NCBI GenBank assembly: GCA_023128035.1
Contig: JAGMES010000014.1
Span: 1 to 54,664 of the forward strand
Length of the DNA stretch: 54,664 nt
Direction of reading: 5' to 3'
Source: Halanaerobiales bacterium
Lineage (GTDB): Bacteria > Bacillota_F > Halanaerobiia > DY22613
Part shown: positions 44,942 to 53,927 of the stretch, piece after piece
Layout of the letters: each line of letters begins with the position of its first letter
How positions within the stretch are numbered: the stretch's first letter is position 1
The notes under the pieces: model-generated
What the model was told of the DNA's origin: nothing
The model's database searches: none
The model's input: the letters and a program-made list of their open reading frames with translations, nothing else
Made by a program: the position numbers and the translations under genes

Positions 44942-46522
44942 ATGATGTTTTTTTATAACGGGCGTGTTTTAACAATAAATTCAGATAATTCGATTGCTGA
45001 TTTTTTAGAAATTGATGGAGAGCGGATTAGTCAGGTTGGAGTTTGCGAGAGTAAAAGAAATAATGGGATTAATCTTCAAGGAAAGAGTTTGCTTCCTGGG
45101 ATGATTGATACCCATATGCATCTTTTAAATTATGGATTGGTTTTGCAGGCAGTAAATCTGCGTGAGTGTGATTCAGTAGAAGAAATAGCTGTACGGGTGA
45201 GAGAGCGGGTTGAAACTGAAGAAAGAGGGAATTGGATTTTTGGTCGAGGATGGGATGAAAATCGTTATGGTGGACGTCTTCCATCAAGAGATGACTTAGA
45301 TCAGGTATCGCTAGAAAATCCTGTGATCTTAAGTCGAGTATGTGGTCATTTAGCTGTGTTGAATTCTGATGCTTTAGACCGCTTAGGCATAAATGAAACA
45401 ACATCTGTACCAGAGGGTGGGGTTATTGATCGAGATGAGAAAGGACGATTAACTGGTGTTTTTCGAGAAAAAGCAATGGATTTTGTTTTTGAGTCTCTAC
45501 CAGATAGAAGCCAAAAAGAGATTGAGGAAGCATTGATTCGTGCTGGTAAGTCAGTATTAAGTTCTGGTATTACGACAATTCATTCGGATGACTTAGATGG
45601 ATTTTCTGATTTAGAGCCTATTCTTGGATTGTATAGAAAACTTATGAGTGAGGGTAAAATTCCTCGAGTTCATCTCCACATTCGAAATCACCATTTAAAG
45701 CAGGCAAGAGAAATGGGATTAAAGACTGGCTATACAAAAGATGGAGTCACAATTGGATCAGTAAAAATGTTTGCTGATGGTTCTTTAGGTGCGAGAACAG
45801 CAGCACTCGTAGATGATTATAGTGATCTTTTGGATGAAAAAGGAATCTTAATTTACAGTGATGATCAGTTATATCAGATGGTTAAAGAAGCACATAGTGC
45901 TGATTTTTCGGTAGCGATTCATGGTATTGGTGATGCTGCTTGTTCTCAAGCAGTACGGGTTATTGGACGTGTGCAAGATGAGGATTCTAAACCTTATTTG
46001 CGTCATAAATTAACTCATGCTCAGATTCTAAATGAAGAGATTATGCAACAGATGGTAGATTATAATATCATTGGAGAGATTCAGCCAATATTTATAAATA
46101 CAGACCTTCATTGGGCACAAAGCAGAGTAGGGGAAAGAATTCAGACCTCTTATAATTGGCAAACCTTATGGCAGAAAGGGATTTCCTTGTCAGGAAGTTC
46201 TGATTGCCCTGTGGAGTCAGTAAATCCTCTTTTCGGGATTTATGCTGCAACAACTCGTAAAGATTTGCAAGGTAACCCAAAGGAAGGATGGCATCTTAAG
46301 GAAGCGCTAACTTTGGAGCAAGCATTACAATTGTTTACGATCTGTGGGGCATATACTGGAAGTGAAGAAGGAGAACGGGGTTCTTTAGAAATTGGCAAGG
46401 TTGCTGATCTGGTTGTTTTAGATAGACCAATTGATCAAATTCCGTTAGAAGAGATAAAAGATGTACAAGTAGTTATGACGATTATGGATGGAAAAATTGT
46501 TTATCAAAATGAAATGAGATAG
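44942..46522 (+). CDS. YtcJ-like metal-dependent amidohydrolase
   Basis: 526 residues with two possible ATGs (44942, 44945) behind AGGGGGAG. It begins with a composite-domain strand (FFYNGRVLTI), then LLPGMIDTHMHLLNYG with the metal HxH, MFADGSLGARTAAL, AIHGIGDAACSQ and SGSSDCPVESVNPLFGIYAA, as in YtcJ/NfdA-type enzymes of the amidohydrolase superfamily. These hydrolyse N-substituted formamides or similar; the substrate is unknown. Gene neighbours are unrelated in pathway. Confidence 0.9.
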   Translation: MMFFYNGRVLTINSDNSIADFLEIDGERISQVGVCESKRNNGINLQGKSLLPGMIDTHMHLLNYGLVLQAVNLRECDSVEEIAVRVRERVETEERGNWIFGRGWDENRYGGRLPSRDDLDQVSLENPVILSRVCGHLAVLNSDALDRLGINETTSVPEGGVIDRDEKGRLTGVFREKAMDFVFESLPDRSQKEIEEALIRAGKSVLSSGITTIHSDDLDGFSDLEPILGLYRKLMSEGKIPRVHLHIRNHHLKQAREMGLKTGYTKDGVTIGSVKMFADGSLGARTAALVDDYSDLLDEKGILIYSDDQLYQMVKEAHSADFSVAIHGIGDAACSQAVRVIGRVQDEDSKPYLRHKLTHAQILNEEIMQQMVDYNIIGEIQPIFINTDLHWAQSRVGERIQTSYNWQTLWQKGISLSGSSDCPVESVNPLFGIYAATTRKDLQGNPKEGWHLKEALTLEQALQLFTICGAYTGSEEGERGSLEIGKVADLVVLDRPIDQIPLEEIKDVQVVMTIMDGKIVYQNEMR

Positions 46523-46552
46523 ATATACTGAACAAAATTGGAGTGAACAATA

Positions 46553-47866
46553 ATGAGCTATATGGATTATATCAATACTTTCGCCAAATTTAAAGCTTCT
46601 GGTGGTTTTAAGCCAGGTCATGAGCGTATTTTAGCTATTTTAGAAAAACTGGATAATCCTCATCAAAAAGTCAAGGTTATTCATGTGGCAGGAACTAATG
46701 GAAAAGGTTCTACATCAGCAATGATGGCATCAATTTTTCATCAATCTGGATACAATGTTGGATTTTATTCTTCTCCACATTTGCATCATTTTAGTGAACG
46801 GATGCGTTATAACGGAACACCTATTTCTGATACAGAGCTGGAATTGATGATTAAAAAGATCAAACCTATTGTTGAAGAGATTACAAAAAATCCTAAGTTA
46901 GGACGCCCTAGTTTTTTTGAGATTACCACTGCGCTTGCTTATTCTTATTTTGCTTATAAGAAAGTGGATGTAGTTCTATTAGAAGTTGGTTTAGGTGGAA
47001 GATTAGATGCTACCAACGTGATAAATCCTTTGGCTTCTGTGATAACAACTATAGGACTTGATCATACGGAGTATTTAGGGAATACTTTAGCGGAGATTGC
47101 CTTTGAAAAAGCTGGAATTATTAAAGATAATACACCCGTAATTATAGGCGTAGAGGAGAAAGAAGCATATGAAGTAATAGAAAAGCAAGCAATGCTAAAA
47201 AATGCCCCACTCTATACACCACTACCAAATGCTAGTTGGAAAAATATTGAGCAAAATTTGTCTCATCAAAGATTTTTCTTAAAAGTAGGAGATAAAGCCT
47301 ATCCTGATTTGGAACTTGCTTTATTGGGGGAACATCAGATTCGTAATGCCGTATTAGCCATTGAGACTATGAATGTGGTAAAAGAGCATTTTTCAAAAGT
47401 TGATGATGAGAAGATTTACAGGGGGTTGCGTGAGGTTAGCTGGCCCGGGCGATTAGAATTGGTTGGAGAAAAACCCTATATTCTGCTTGATGGAGCACAT
47501 AACATTGCAGGAATCGATGTATTGGCTCAATTTTTAGAAGGGATAAAAGAGAATTATAACAATCTTTATTTGGTGATGAGTATTCTAAGAGATAAAGATA
47601 TTGAAAAAATGGTTAAGAGAATGGCTCCAATCGCTACAAAGATTATCTTTACTCAAAATGAAAATTCTCGTGTAAGTTCTGCTGAAGAGTTAGCACAATT
47701 TGTTGAGAGTAATGATGTTGATATAGAACTAAAACCTAATTTTGAGGTAGCTATAAATGATTGTATTACAATTGCAAAAGATTTGGATTTGATTTGTATA
47801 ACAGGGTCTTTTTATACTGTTGCGGAGGCTAGAGAGTTACTTTTAGAAAAGATGGCGAAAGTATAA
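46553..47866 (+). CDS. folC: Folylpolyglutamate synthase / dihydrofolate synthase
   Basis: 437 residues, ATG after GGAGTGAACAATA. A Mur-ligase fold: P-loop IHVAGTNGKGSTSAMMASI, YSSPHLHHFSERM, LLEVGLGGRLDATN, TIGLDHTEYLG and LLDGAHNIAG. It adds glutamates to folates (and may make dihydrofolate) in the cytoplasm. Confidence 0.95.
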   Translation: MSYMDYINTFAKFKASGGFKPGHERILAILEKLDNPHQKVKVIHVAGTNGKGSTSAMMASIFHQSGYNVGFYSSPHLHHFSERMRYNGTPISDTELELMIKKIKPIVEEITKNPKLGRPSFFEITTALAYSYFAYKKVDVVLLEVGLGGRLDATNVINPLASVITTIGLDHTEYLGNTLAEIAFEKAGIIKDNTPVIIGVEEKEAYEVIEKQAMLKNAPLYTPLPNASWKNIEQNLSHQRFFLKVGDKAYPDLELALLGEHQIRNAVLAIETMNVVKEHFSKVDDEKIYRGLREVSWPGRLELVGEKPYILLDGAHNIAGIDVLAQFLEGIKENYNNLYLVMSILRDKDIEKMVKRMAPIATKIIFTQNENSRVSSAEELAQFVESNDVDIELKPNFEVAINDCITIAKDLDLICITGSFYTVAEARELLLEKMAKV

Positions 47867-47957
47867 ACCATAGTCGTTTTATGATCAAAAGTAATATTCA
47901 CCATTCCTTCAGCATATATATTATTTGAGAACAATCCACAGAGAAGGAAGTGGTGAT

Positions 47958-48431
47958 ATGAGTCAGCAATATGGAAACTCGAGTATCTCATTAATAGCCG
48001 GGGTTATTCTTATGGCATTTGTAGCAATAGTTGGTGGCTATTTTGTTGGAAGTTTTGTAATCAATTTTGCTACTCGTGATACTATTGATCCTACTTCAAC
48101 AGAACCTATAACAGATCAAATTCAATTAACTGGGAAGCCAGAGGAAGAAGGAAATGATAATTTTACTACAATCACCATTCCAGAAAGTAACTATACTCAA
48201 CAGACTCAGATGGATGGATTGTATGTAATTCAACTTGGAGCATTTAATAGTCGAGTGAATGCAGAGCGTTTGAAAAATGAATTGTTAGAAAAAGGATATC
48301 CGAGTGTAATTGTCACCGAAGGACCTCCCTATAAAGTTCAGTTAAGAGCTTCTCAGACTAGAAAAGAGGCGGAAGATTTAAAGAAACAGATTAAAGAAGA
48401 CGGCTATGTTGATGTTTTTATTGCCCACTGA
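47958..48431 (+). CDS. Membrane-anchored SPOR-domain protein
   Basis: 157 residues from ATG 47958 behind GAAGGAAGTGGTG; the longer TTG frame at 47925 has no site. A membrane segment (ISLIAGVILMAFVAIVGGYF) precedes a Thr-rich linker and a C-terminal SPOR domain (YVIQLGAFNSRVNAERLKNEL to the end), which binds glycan strands stripped of peptides at division septa or in spores. The stop codon is inside its terminator stem. Confidence 0.87.
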   Translation: MSQQYGNSSISLIAGVILMAFVAIVGGYFVGSFVINFATRDTIDPTSTEPITDQIQLTGKPEEEGNDNFTTITIPESNYTQQTQMDGLYVIQLGAFNSRVNAERLKNELLEKGYPSVIVTEGPPYKVQLRASQTRKEAEDLKKQIKEDGYVDVFIAH

Positions 48432-48452
48432 TATATAGTGGGCATTTTTTTT
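48423..48452 (+). terminator. Terminator overlapping the SPOR gene stop codon
   Basis: GCCCACT (48423-48429) pairs with AGTGGGC (48437-48443), followed by a T-rich tract of eight. The left arm includes the last codons of the gene. Confidence 0.9.
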
Positions 48453-48577
48453 GTATATTTCACCATATTATGGCTTCTAATTGAGAAAAGGTATTTACTT
48501 TCATGGTACATTTATAATATAATAAACTAAAAACTACATGTATGAAATAAAAATCGTGACTATCAGGAGGGTTATTA

Positions 48578-48934
48578 ATGAAACTAAAAAATATTGCAGA
48601 AATATTAGAAGCAGAGTTATTAGCTTGTGATGAAGAAGGATTAAACATGGAAATTAGTACTGCATGTGGCGCAGATTTGATGAGTGATGTTTTAGCTTTT
48701 ACAAAAGAGAATACTTTGCTTTTAACTGGTTTGGCTCAAATACAAGTGATTCGTACTGCTGAGATGATGGATTTAAATGCAGTAATTTTTGTGCGTGGAA
48801 AAGTACCTGATCAATCAGTAATAAAATTAGCAGAAGCAAAAAATATTCCTTTATTGATGACCAAGTTACCATTATTTGAAGCCAGTGGACGATTATATGC
48901 GAATGGAATAAAGGGTAGTCTTGAAAGGAAGTGA
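48578..48934 (+). CDS. DRTGG-domain protein 1
   Basis: 118 residues, ATG after CAGGAGGGTTATTA. The sequence (KNIAEILEAELLACDE, GADLMSDVLAF, NAVIFVRGKVPDQSVIKLA) matches the DRTGG fold, a small nucleotide-associated domain otherwise found with CBS domains and phosphotransacetylase. First gene of a signalling cassette whose relatives lie next to electron-bifurcating hydrogenase genes in anaerobes. Confidence 0.78.
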   Translation: MKLKNIAEILEAELLACDEEGLNMEISTACGADLMSDVLAFTKENTLLLTGLAQIQVIRTAEMMDLNAVIFVRGKVPDQSVIKLAEAKNIPLLMTKLPLFEASGRLYANGIKGSLERK

Positions 48935-48941
48935 AAGTTTG

Positions 48942-49886
48942 ATGGATAAAAGCAGAGATTTGTTTGGTAATTTAGATTCACCGTTTCTTTATAAATTGGC
49001 AAGTGGTTTAAAAGCGAAAGATGTTATGACTTATAATGTAATTACGTTAAAGAAAGATTTGAAGGTCAAAGAAGCTAAAGAATTAATGCGTTTAAAAAAA
49101 ATATCAGGTATTCCAATCGTAAATGATGAGAATCATTTGATAGGAATTATTAGTATTGATGATATTATTCGTTGGCTAGAAAAACAAGATCTGCATGTTG
49201 AAATAGATCAGTTTATGACCAAAGACGTGGTTTCTGTAGGAGTAGATCAGCCGATAATTGAAATTTTTAAAAAATTTAAAAGATATAAGGTTGGACGTTT
49301 TCCTGTTGTGAATGGAGAGAATATTCTGATAGGGATTATCAGTCCTGGTGATGTTGTGATTAAATTATTGCAGATCATTGAGGAAAATATGATCTTCCAA
49401 CAAGAAGGTTCGACAGTGAAAAAGGTGAAAGGATTTGAAAAAGATTTAGAAAATGATGAAAGCCAGGTTGTTAAATTAGAGTATGAACTTGATGGTTCGG
49501 ATTTGAACAAAGCAGGAGAAGCTTCAAGTCACTTAAAACAAATTTTATCGAAAATGGATCGTTATTCGGGAAGTTTTATGCGCAAAGTTGCAATTGTTAC
49601 TTATGAAGCAGAAGTAAATGTTGTAATCCATGCTTATAGAGGAATCATGAAGGTGTGGATTAATCCAGAGTTTATTAAGATTGTCTTTGAAGATGAAGGG
49701 CCAGGAATTTCAGATATAGAATTAGCTTTGCAACCCGGTTGGTCAACTGCTACTGAGCAGATCCGAGAATTAGGATTTGGTGCTGGTATGGGGTTATTTA
49801 ATATGAAGCGTTGGTCAGATGAGATGAAAATTGAATCGACCCCCGGTAAGGGAACGATAGTTACAGCGATTATTTATACATGCTAA
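48942..49886 (+). CDS. CBS-pair protein with HATPase (anti-sigma-type) domain
   Basis: 314 residues from ATG 48942 (AAGGAAGTGA upstream). Two CBS motifs (about 25-80 and 90-145, including AKDVMTYNVITL and IDQFMTKDVVSVGV) are followed by a GHKL ATPase of the SpoIIAB/RsbW sort: EVNVVIHAYRG (N box), EDEGPGISD (G1) and GFGAGMGLFNMKRW (G2). CBS pairs bind adenine nucleotides, so energy state may set the activity of the ATPase domain. Its target is unknown. Part of the five-gene cassette. Confidence 0.85.
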   Translation: MDKSRDLFGNLDSPFLYKLASGLKAKDVMTYNVITLKKDLKVKEAKELMRLKKISGIPIVNDENHLIGIISIDDIIRWLEKQDLHVEIDQFMTKDVVSVGVDQPIIEIFKKFKRYKVGRFPVVNGENILIGIISPGDVVIKLLQIIEENMIFQQEGSTVKKVKGFEKDLENDESQVVKLEYELDGSDLNKAGEASSHLKQILSKMDRYSGSFMRKVAIVTYEAEVNVVIHAYRGIMKVWINPEFIKIVFEDEGPGISDIELALQPGWSTATEQIRELGFGAGMGLFNMKRWSDEMKIESTPGKGTIVTAIIYTC

Positions 49887-49913
49887 GTTGAATTCAAAAA
49901 AGAGGTGACATAA

Positions 49914-50243
49914 ATGAATATAAATGGATTATTGGAGAAAATACCTATGAAGGTAGTTGTTCGTGGCGATTTAGAACAGGAAGTCACAGGTGGATATATA
50001 TCAGACCTTTTAAGTCACGTGATGGCAAATGGGCAAGAAGGAAATGTGTGGATTACACTTCAATCACATCAAAATATCATTGCAGTAGGTTCATTAATAA
50101 ATTTTGCCGCAATCATCGTAGCTTGTGGAATGCCAATTGATAAAAATACAATCGAAAAAGCTGAAAAAGAAGGAATCACATTACTATCTACAGATGAAGG
50201 TATATATGAAATAGCAGGAAAAATCAATTCACTAGGAATTTAA
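49914..50243 (+). CDS. DRTGG-domain protein 2
   Basis: 109 residues, ATG behind AGAGGTGACATAA. It resembles protein 1 (VVRGDLEQEVTGGYISDLLSHV, then NFAAIIVACGMPIDKNTIEKA and ITLLSTDEGIYEIAG). Duplicate DRTGG proteins on either side of the CBS/ATPase gene are usual in this cassette. Confidence 0.76.
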   Translation: MNINGLLEKIPMKVVVRGDLEQEVTGGYISDLLSHVMANGQEGNVWITLQSHQNIIAVGSLINFAAIIVACGMPIDKNTIEKAEKEGITLLSTDEGIYEIAGKINSLGI

Positions 50244-50246
50244 GAG

Positions 50247-50984
50247 ATGAAAGAATACCTTGCAGAAATGCATGTCCACACAGTACTTTCTCCCTGTGGT
50301 GATCTTTTGATGACACCATTAAATATTTTAGAGAATGCTAAAAAACGTGGAATTGAGATTTTAGCCATTACAGACCATAATTCTGCGGAAAATATGTCAA
50401 TTATGTTGCAATTAGCAGAAGATTATAATATACACATATTTCCTGGAATGGAGGTCGAAACGCGAGAAGAAGTTCATCTTGTGACGATTTTCGATACATT
50501 AGATCAGGTACTAGCTATGCAAGAGATTGTATATAACCATTTACCACCAATAGAGAATGATGAAGATTATTTTGGCCCACAGTTGTTAACTGATATAAAT
50601 GATGATTATATTGATCGAGTAAATAGACTTCTTGTTATTTCCACTTCCCTTTCGATTGAGGAAACAGTAGCAGAAGTAGAAAAATTAGGTGGTTTAGTGT
50701 ATCCTGCTCATGTTGATCGGCAGAGGAATAGTATATTAACCCAATTGGGTTTTATTCCACCTGATTTAGAATTTACAGCTTTAGAAGTAACACCAAGATA
50801 TTTTAAAAATAATGAGTCACATCCTTTCTTAGAGGGGTATTCGCTAATACCAGCTGCCGATGCCCATTTTTTGAAAGATTTACTTGGCTCGGTTATTTTC
50901 AGAATGGAAGAACCTACAGTTGCAGAATTAAAAAAAGCTCTCCTTAAGGAGAATGGGCGGAACTTTTATTGGAGGGAAGATTAA
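50247..50984 (+). CDS. PHP-domain phosphoesterase-like protein
   Basis: 245 residues. AEMHVHTVLSPCGD gives the HxH metal ligands, ITDHNSAENM the DHN motif, GMEVETREEVH the Glu ligand, PAHVDRQ and PAADAHFL the remaining histidines. Related to TrpH/histidinol-phosphatase-like nucleases and phosphatases, here as a standalone member of the hydrogenase-type regulatory cassette. The stop codon meets the next ATG. Confidence 0.87.
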   Translation: MKEYLAEMHVHTVLSPCGDLLMTPLNILENAKKRGIEILAITDHNSAENMSIMLQLAEDYNIHIFPGMEVETREEVHLVTIFDTLDQVLAMQEIVYNHLPPIENDEDYFGPQLLTDINDDYIDRVNRLLVISTSLSIEETVAEVEKLGGLVYPAHVDRQRNSILTQLGFIPPDLEFTALEVTPRYFKNNESHPFLEGYSLIPAADAHFLKDLLGSVIFRMEEPTVAELKKALLKENGRNFYWRED

Positions 50985-51542
50985 ATGCGGGAGTTATCAT
51001 TACATATTTTAGACATTGTTCAAAATTCTATTCGAGCAGATGCGAAAGAGATTAGAATTAGTATTGATATTAATACCACTACTGATCAGATGATTATTCT
51101 GATAAAAGATAATGGTTGCGGTATGTCTAATGAGATGATGGAGAAGGTGCTTGATCCCTTCACTACAACTAGGACAACCAGGCGGGTAGGTTTAGGACTA
51201 CCCCTCTTTAAGGCTGCTGCAGAACGTTGTGATGGCGACCTGGTACTTCAATCCGAAGTGGGTAAAGGAACTACAGTGAGGACTTTATTTGGATTTAATC
51301 ATATTGACCGAGCCCCCCTTGGTGATATTGAAGCAACTATTATTACTTTAATTCAAGGGAAACCGGATATTGATTTTATCTATCATCATCAATATGACGA
51401 GCTTGTTTATGATCTATCGACTAAAGAGATGCGGGAAGAATTAGAAGGAGTGCCTTTGAATCATCCAATGGTGTTGGATTTTGTTAGAAAGGATATTCAA
51501 GAGGGATTGGAGAATATGATGGAGAAGGGATTAACTTTCTAG
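50985..51542 (+). CDS. Small GHKL ATPase (hydrogenase-cluster HATPase protein)
   Basis: 185 residues behind GGAGGGAAG. HILDIVQNSIRADAK is the N box, IKDNGCGMSNEMMEKVLDPF G1, and RRVGLGLPLFKAAAERCDG G2. It lacks a phospho-histidine domain. In related anaerobes proteins of this kind precede NuoE/NuoF/HydA genes, but here a DUF134 gene and then a defence locus follow. Confidence 0.85.
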   Translation: MRELSLHILDIVQNSIRADAKEIRISIDINTTTDQMIILIKDNGCGMSNEMMEKVLDPFTTTRTTRRVGLGLPLFKAAAERCDGDLVLQSEVGKGTTVRTLFGFNHIDRAPLGDIEATIITLIQGKPDIDFIYHHQYDELVYDLSTKEMREELEGVPLNHPMVLDFVRKDIQEGLENMMEKGLTF

Positions 51543-51557
51543 TTGGGAGTGAAAGAG

Positions 51558-51941
51558 ATGCCAAGACCACCGAAAGAACGAAGAGTAGAATATATTCCAG
51601 AAGTTAAATATTTTAAACCAGCTGGGATACCAATGCGTGATCTAGAAGAAGTTGTTGTAACTATTGAAGAGGTTGAGGCAATTCGCTTAAAAGATCAGGA
51701 GGGACTACAGCAGGAAGATTGTGCGAAAAGAATGCAGGTATCCCGTCCTACTTTTCAAAGGATTTTGATGGAAGCTAGAAAGAAAGTTGCTGATGCATTG
51801 ATTCAGGGCAAAGCGATCCGCTTTGAAGGTGGAGATTATCGGCTTGCTGGGAAGAAGATGCGTTGTCGAAATTGTAAGGAAGAGTTTGAGGAGAGTAGTG
51901 GAGAGAATTGTCCAGAGTGTGGGAGTGTTATAGAGGGGTAG
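51558..51941 (+). CDS. DUF134 (UPF0251) DNA-binding protein with zinc ribbon
   Basis: 127 residues from ATG 51558 (GGGAGTGA upstream). MPRPPKERRVEYIPEVKYFKP is the family start; LQQEDCAKRMQVSRPTFQRIL is a sigma-region-4-like helix-turn-helix; and the C-terminus carries a CxxC...CxxC ribbon (CRNCKEEF, CPECGS). Probably a transcription regulator for the metabolic cassette upstream, often near Fe-S or dinitrogenase-type proteins. Confidence 0.88.
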   Translation: MPRPPKERRVEYIPEVKYFKPAGIPMRDLEEVVVTIEEVEAIRLKDQEGLQQEDCAKRMQVSRPTFQRILMEARKKVADALIQGKAIRFEGGDYRLAGKKMRCRNCKEEFEESSGENCPECGSVIEG

Positions 51942-52297
51942 GTTAAAAATTGCTTAATACAATTTTATTTATGCTAAAGAAGACCAGATGAATGCATCTG
52001 GTTTTTTTACGTTGTTGGATCGTTTATATACGTTAATGACGATATTTCAACATCATACTAAGGGATATTTTGTATTTGTAAATGAAAAAAGAAGGAAAAC
52101 TAATGTAAATTGACGAATATTATTATAGGGCTTTTTACCTAAATAATTAATAAATAAGTTTAAAGAATAAAATATGAAAATAAAAGAGTGGTTTTATATA
52201 CAGAAGTTTTTTAGGTTTTTTGATGTGCTTTATATTTTTGATACTTTTAACGGCTAATTTGTGTGTTTTAGCTATAAAAAATGATGGAGGTGTTTTT
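51942..52297. other. 356-base intergenic stretch at the core/defence boundary
   Basis: It holds the terminator at 51983-52008 and a TTGACGAAT (52110-52118) resembling a 0A box, then a very AT-rich stretch. A frame open from 52220 lacks a ribosome site and is an upstream extension of the ABC-3C gene, not a signal peptide. No att site or tRNA is visible. Confidence 0.55.
51983..52008 (+). terminator. Rho-independent terminator after DUF134
   Basis: ACCAGATG pairs with CATCTGGT around ATG-type loop bases (AAT-G), followed by seven T. Confidence 0.92.
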
Positions 52298-53443
52298 GTG
52301 AATAGAGCTAAAAACGATGCAACCCTAAAAAAATTAGGTGATATTTATCAGTATTATATTGCACTTTTAGAATGCTTTAAAATGAATGAGAATGAGCGAA
52401 TTCAAATTGAGGTTTGCGGAGATGTAAGCAAAATTTCTAAGAACGCATCTTTTCAAATGGAAGTAAAGCATCATATTGGTAATGATTTACTTGGCGAGAG
52501 AGATATAGATATTTGGAAAACCCTTAAAAACTGGGTTATAGAATATAATCGAATTAGTGATTTCAGCCAACTTATATTATTTACAACCTCAGAAATTACG
52601 GAAAATTCTTTATTTATGAATTGGAATGATAAAAACAGCTCTGAAAAACTAAAAACAATAAAAGCTATTGGTAGTGTTGTAAAACATAGAGAAAAAGATT
52701 TTAGAAAGTTATATAATGAGATCTTTTCTGAAAACTATGACGAAGGTATATTAGTAAATGTTTTGTCTAAGTTTGAGATTTTAACTAAGCAAGTGCAAAT
52801 TGCTCGAATTGATAAGGATTTTAGCTTACACATAAAACATATTCCAGAAGTGAATAGAGAAAAATTTATTGCAGTTTTACTTGGCATAATTGTTGATAAG
52901 GTAAAAAATGAACCGCATTTCTGGGAGATTACATATAAAGATTTTGAACAGATTTTGCAGGAAACATCGTCATTATTTATGAAACCTGATGTGGCTCCAT
53001 TACCTATTGAATATGCAGATTTAATTCCTAGTGTTGAAATCGAAACTGCACATCAAGACAAAGAATTTGTGAAGGCAATAAAAAAAATTCAGTATGATAA
53101 ACAGATACCAAGAGCAATTAAGGACTATTGGCGAACTAATATGACCATCATAAAATATTACAGAAATAATCTTGGTTTTAATAAAAATTTATCTAATTAT
53201 AGAGATAATTTAGGAAAAAAACTACAAAATACAAAAGAAACATTGAGGATTGATCATGAGGGGTCTGACCGTTTAGTTCAAATAAAAGAATCTAAAAAGT
53301 TATATAGTAGTACAATGGCTTGGGATGCAACGCCTTTTCAATCGGTTAATCCAAATCAACCTTTTTTCCAAAAAGGGATGATACATGAGATTGTTGAAAG
53401 CGGAGACTTTTCTTGGGATGTAGGTGATGAAAATGAGTATTAA
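52298..53443 (+). CDS. ABC-three-component system effector with DUF4297-like nuclease N-terminus
   Basis: 381 residues from GTG 52298 behind GATGGAGGTGTTTTT. Residues 14-60 read GDIYQYYIALLECF, then Glu38 and Asp42 in IEVCGDV and the ExK pair Glu55/Lys57 in FQMEVKHH, followed by DIDIWKTLKNWV; this is the PD-(D/E)XK-like opening of DUF4297-type effectors. The long C-terminal region would bind its partners. With the two following genes it makes the standard ABC-3C order of effector, middle component and ATPase. It overlaps the next gene. Confidence 0.75.
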   Translation: MNRAKNDATLKKLGDIYQYYIALLECFKMNENERIQIEVCGDVSKISKNASFQMEVKHHIGNDLLGERDIDIWKTLKNWVIEYNRISDFSQLILFTTSEITENSLFMNWNDKNSSEKLKTIKAIGSVVKHREKDFRKLYNEIFSENYDEGILVNVLSKFEILTKQVQIARIDKDFSLHIKHIPEVNREKFIAVLLGIIVDKVKNEPHFWEITYKDFEQILQETSSLFMKPDVAPLPIEYADLIPSVEIETAHQDKEFVKAIKKIQYDKQIPRAIKDYWRTNMTIIKYYRNNLGFNKNLSNYRDNLGKKLQNTKETLRIDHEGSDRLVQIKESKKLYSSTMAWDATPFQSVNPNQPFFQKGMIHEIVESGDFSWDVGDENEY

Positions 53444-53927
53444 ATATTTGAAGATATTATCATTAAATCCATTTTTGATGGGAAAGATTTTTCAGAATTT
53501 TTTAGAGGGTTATGGTTCGCCGGTTGAGTTTAAACTAATATTCTATGTCTTGCCTATTATTCTTTATAAAGACTCAAGGGATAAACTATCAACTGCAAAT
53601 AAGACAAGCCGAATTGATACACTGTTTGGAAAAAAATGTACTTATGGTGGAGATGAAAACTTAAAATTATCGGGGAAGGTGAATTTATCTGGTTTTTTGG
53701 AGCGTTTTGAAGAGTTAAAGGAACTGACAAAGACGACGCTTATAGTATTGTCAAATGAGGAAAAGATACAAATTGGAAATATGATAGTACTGAAGCAAAA
53801 GGATAAATACGACAAATATTATGGTAATATAAGAGCAACACTGAAAGCGGCTTATTATTTAGGAGTTATTCTCGCTAAGACTTCAACCGATAATTTGGAT
53901 AATTTCTTGGGGGTGAGTGTTGCATGA
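53433..53927 (+). CDS. ABC-three-component system middle component
   Basis: 164 residues from ATG 53433 (AGGTGATG upstream), overlapping the effector gene by 11 bases. NPFLMGKIFQNFLEGYGSP and FKLIFYVLPIILYKDSR at the start are typical of middle-component proteins, a small helical family found only in these loci. The stop codon overlaps the ATPase start as ATGA. It probably bridges effector and ATPase. Confidence 0.72.
   Translation: MSIKYLKILSLNPFLMGKIFQNFLEGYGSPVEFKLIFYVLPIILYKDSRDKLSTANKTSRIDTLFGKKCTYGGDENLKLSGKVNLSGFLERFEELKELTKTTLIVLSNEEKIQIGNMIVLKQKDKYDKYYGNIRATLKAAYYLGVILAKTSTDNLDNFLGVSVA

Noticed and set aside
45069..45404. 111-codon reverse-strand frame inside the amidohydrolase gene
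   Set aside because: Entirely antisense to a strongly supported gene, low-quality residue composition.
52220..52297. N-terminal signal peptide for the ABC-3C effector
   Set aside because: The hydrophobic extension comes from an upstream start without a ribosome site; GTG 52298 has a good site and begins the conserved nuclease-like region.
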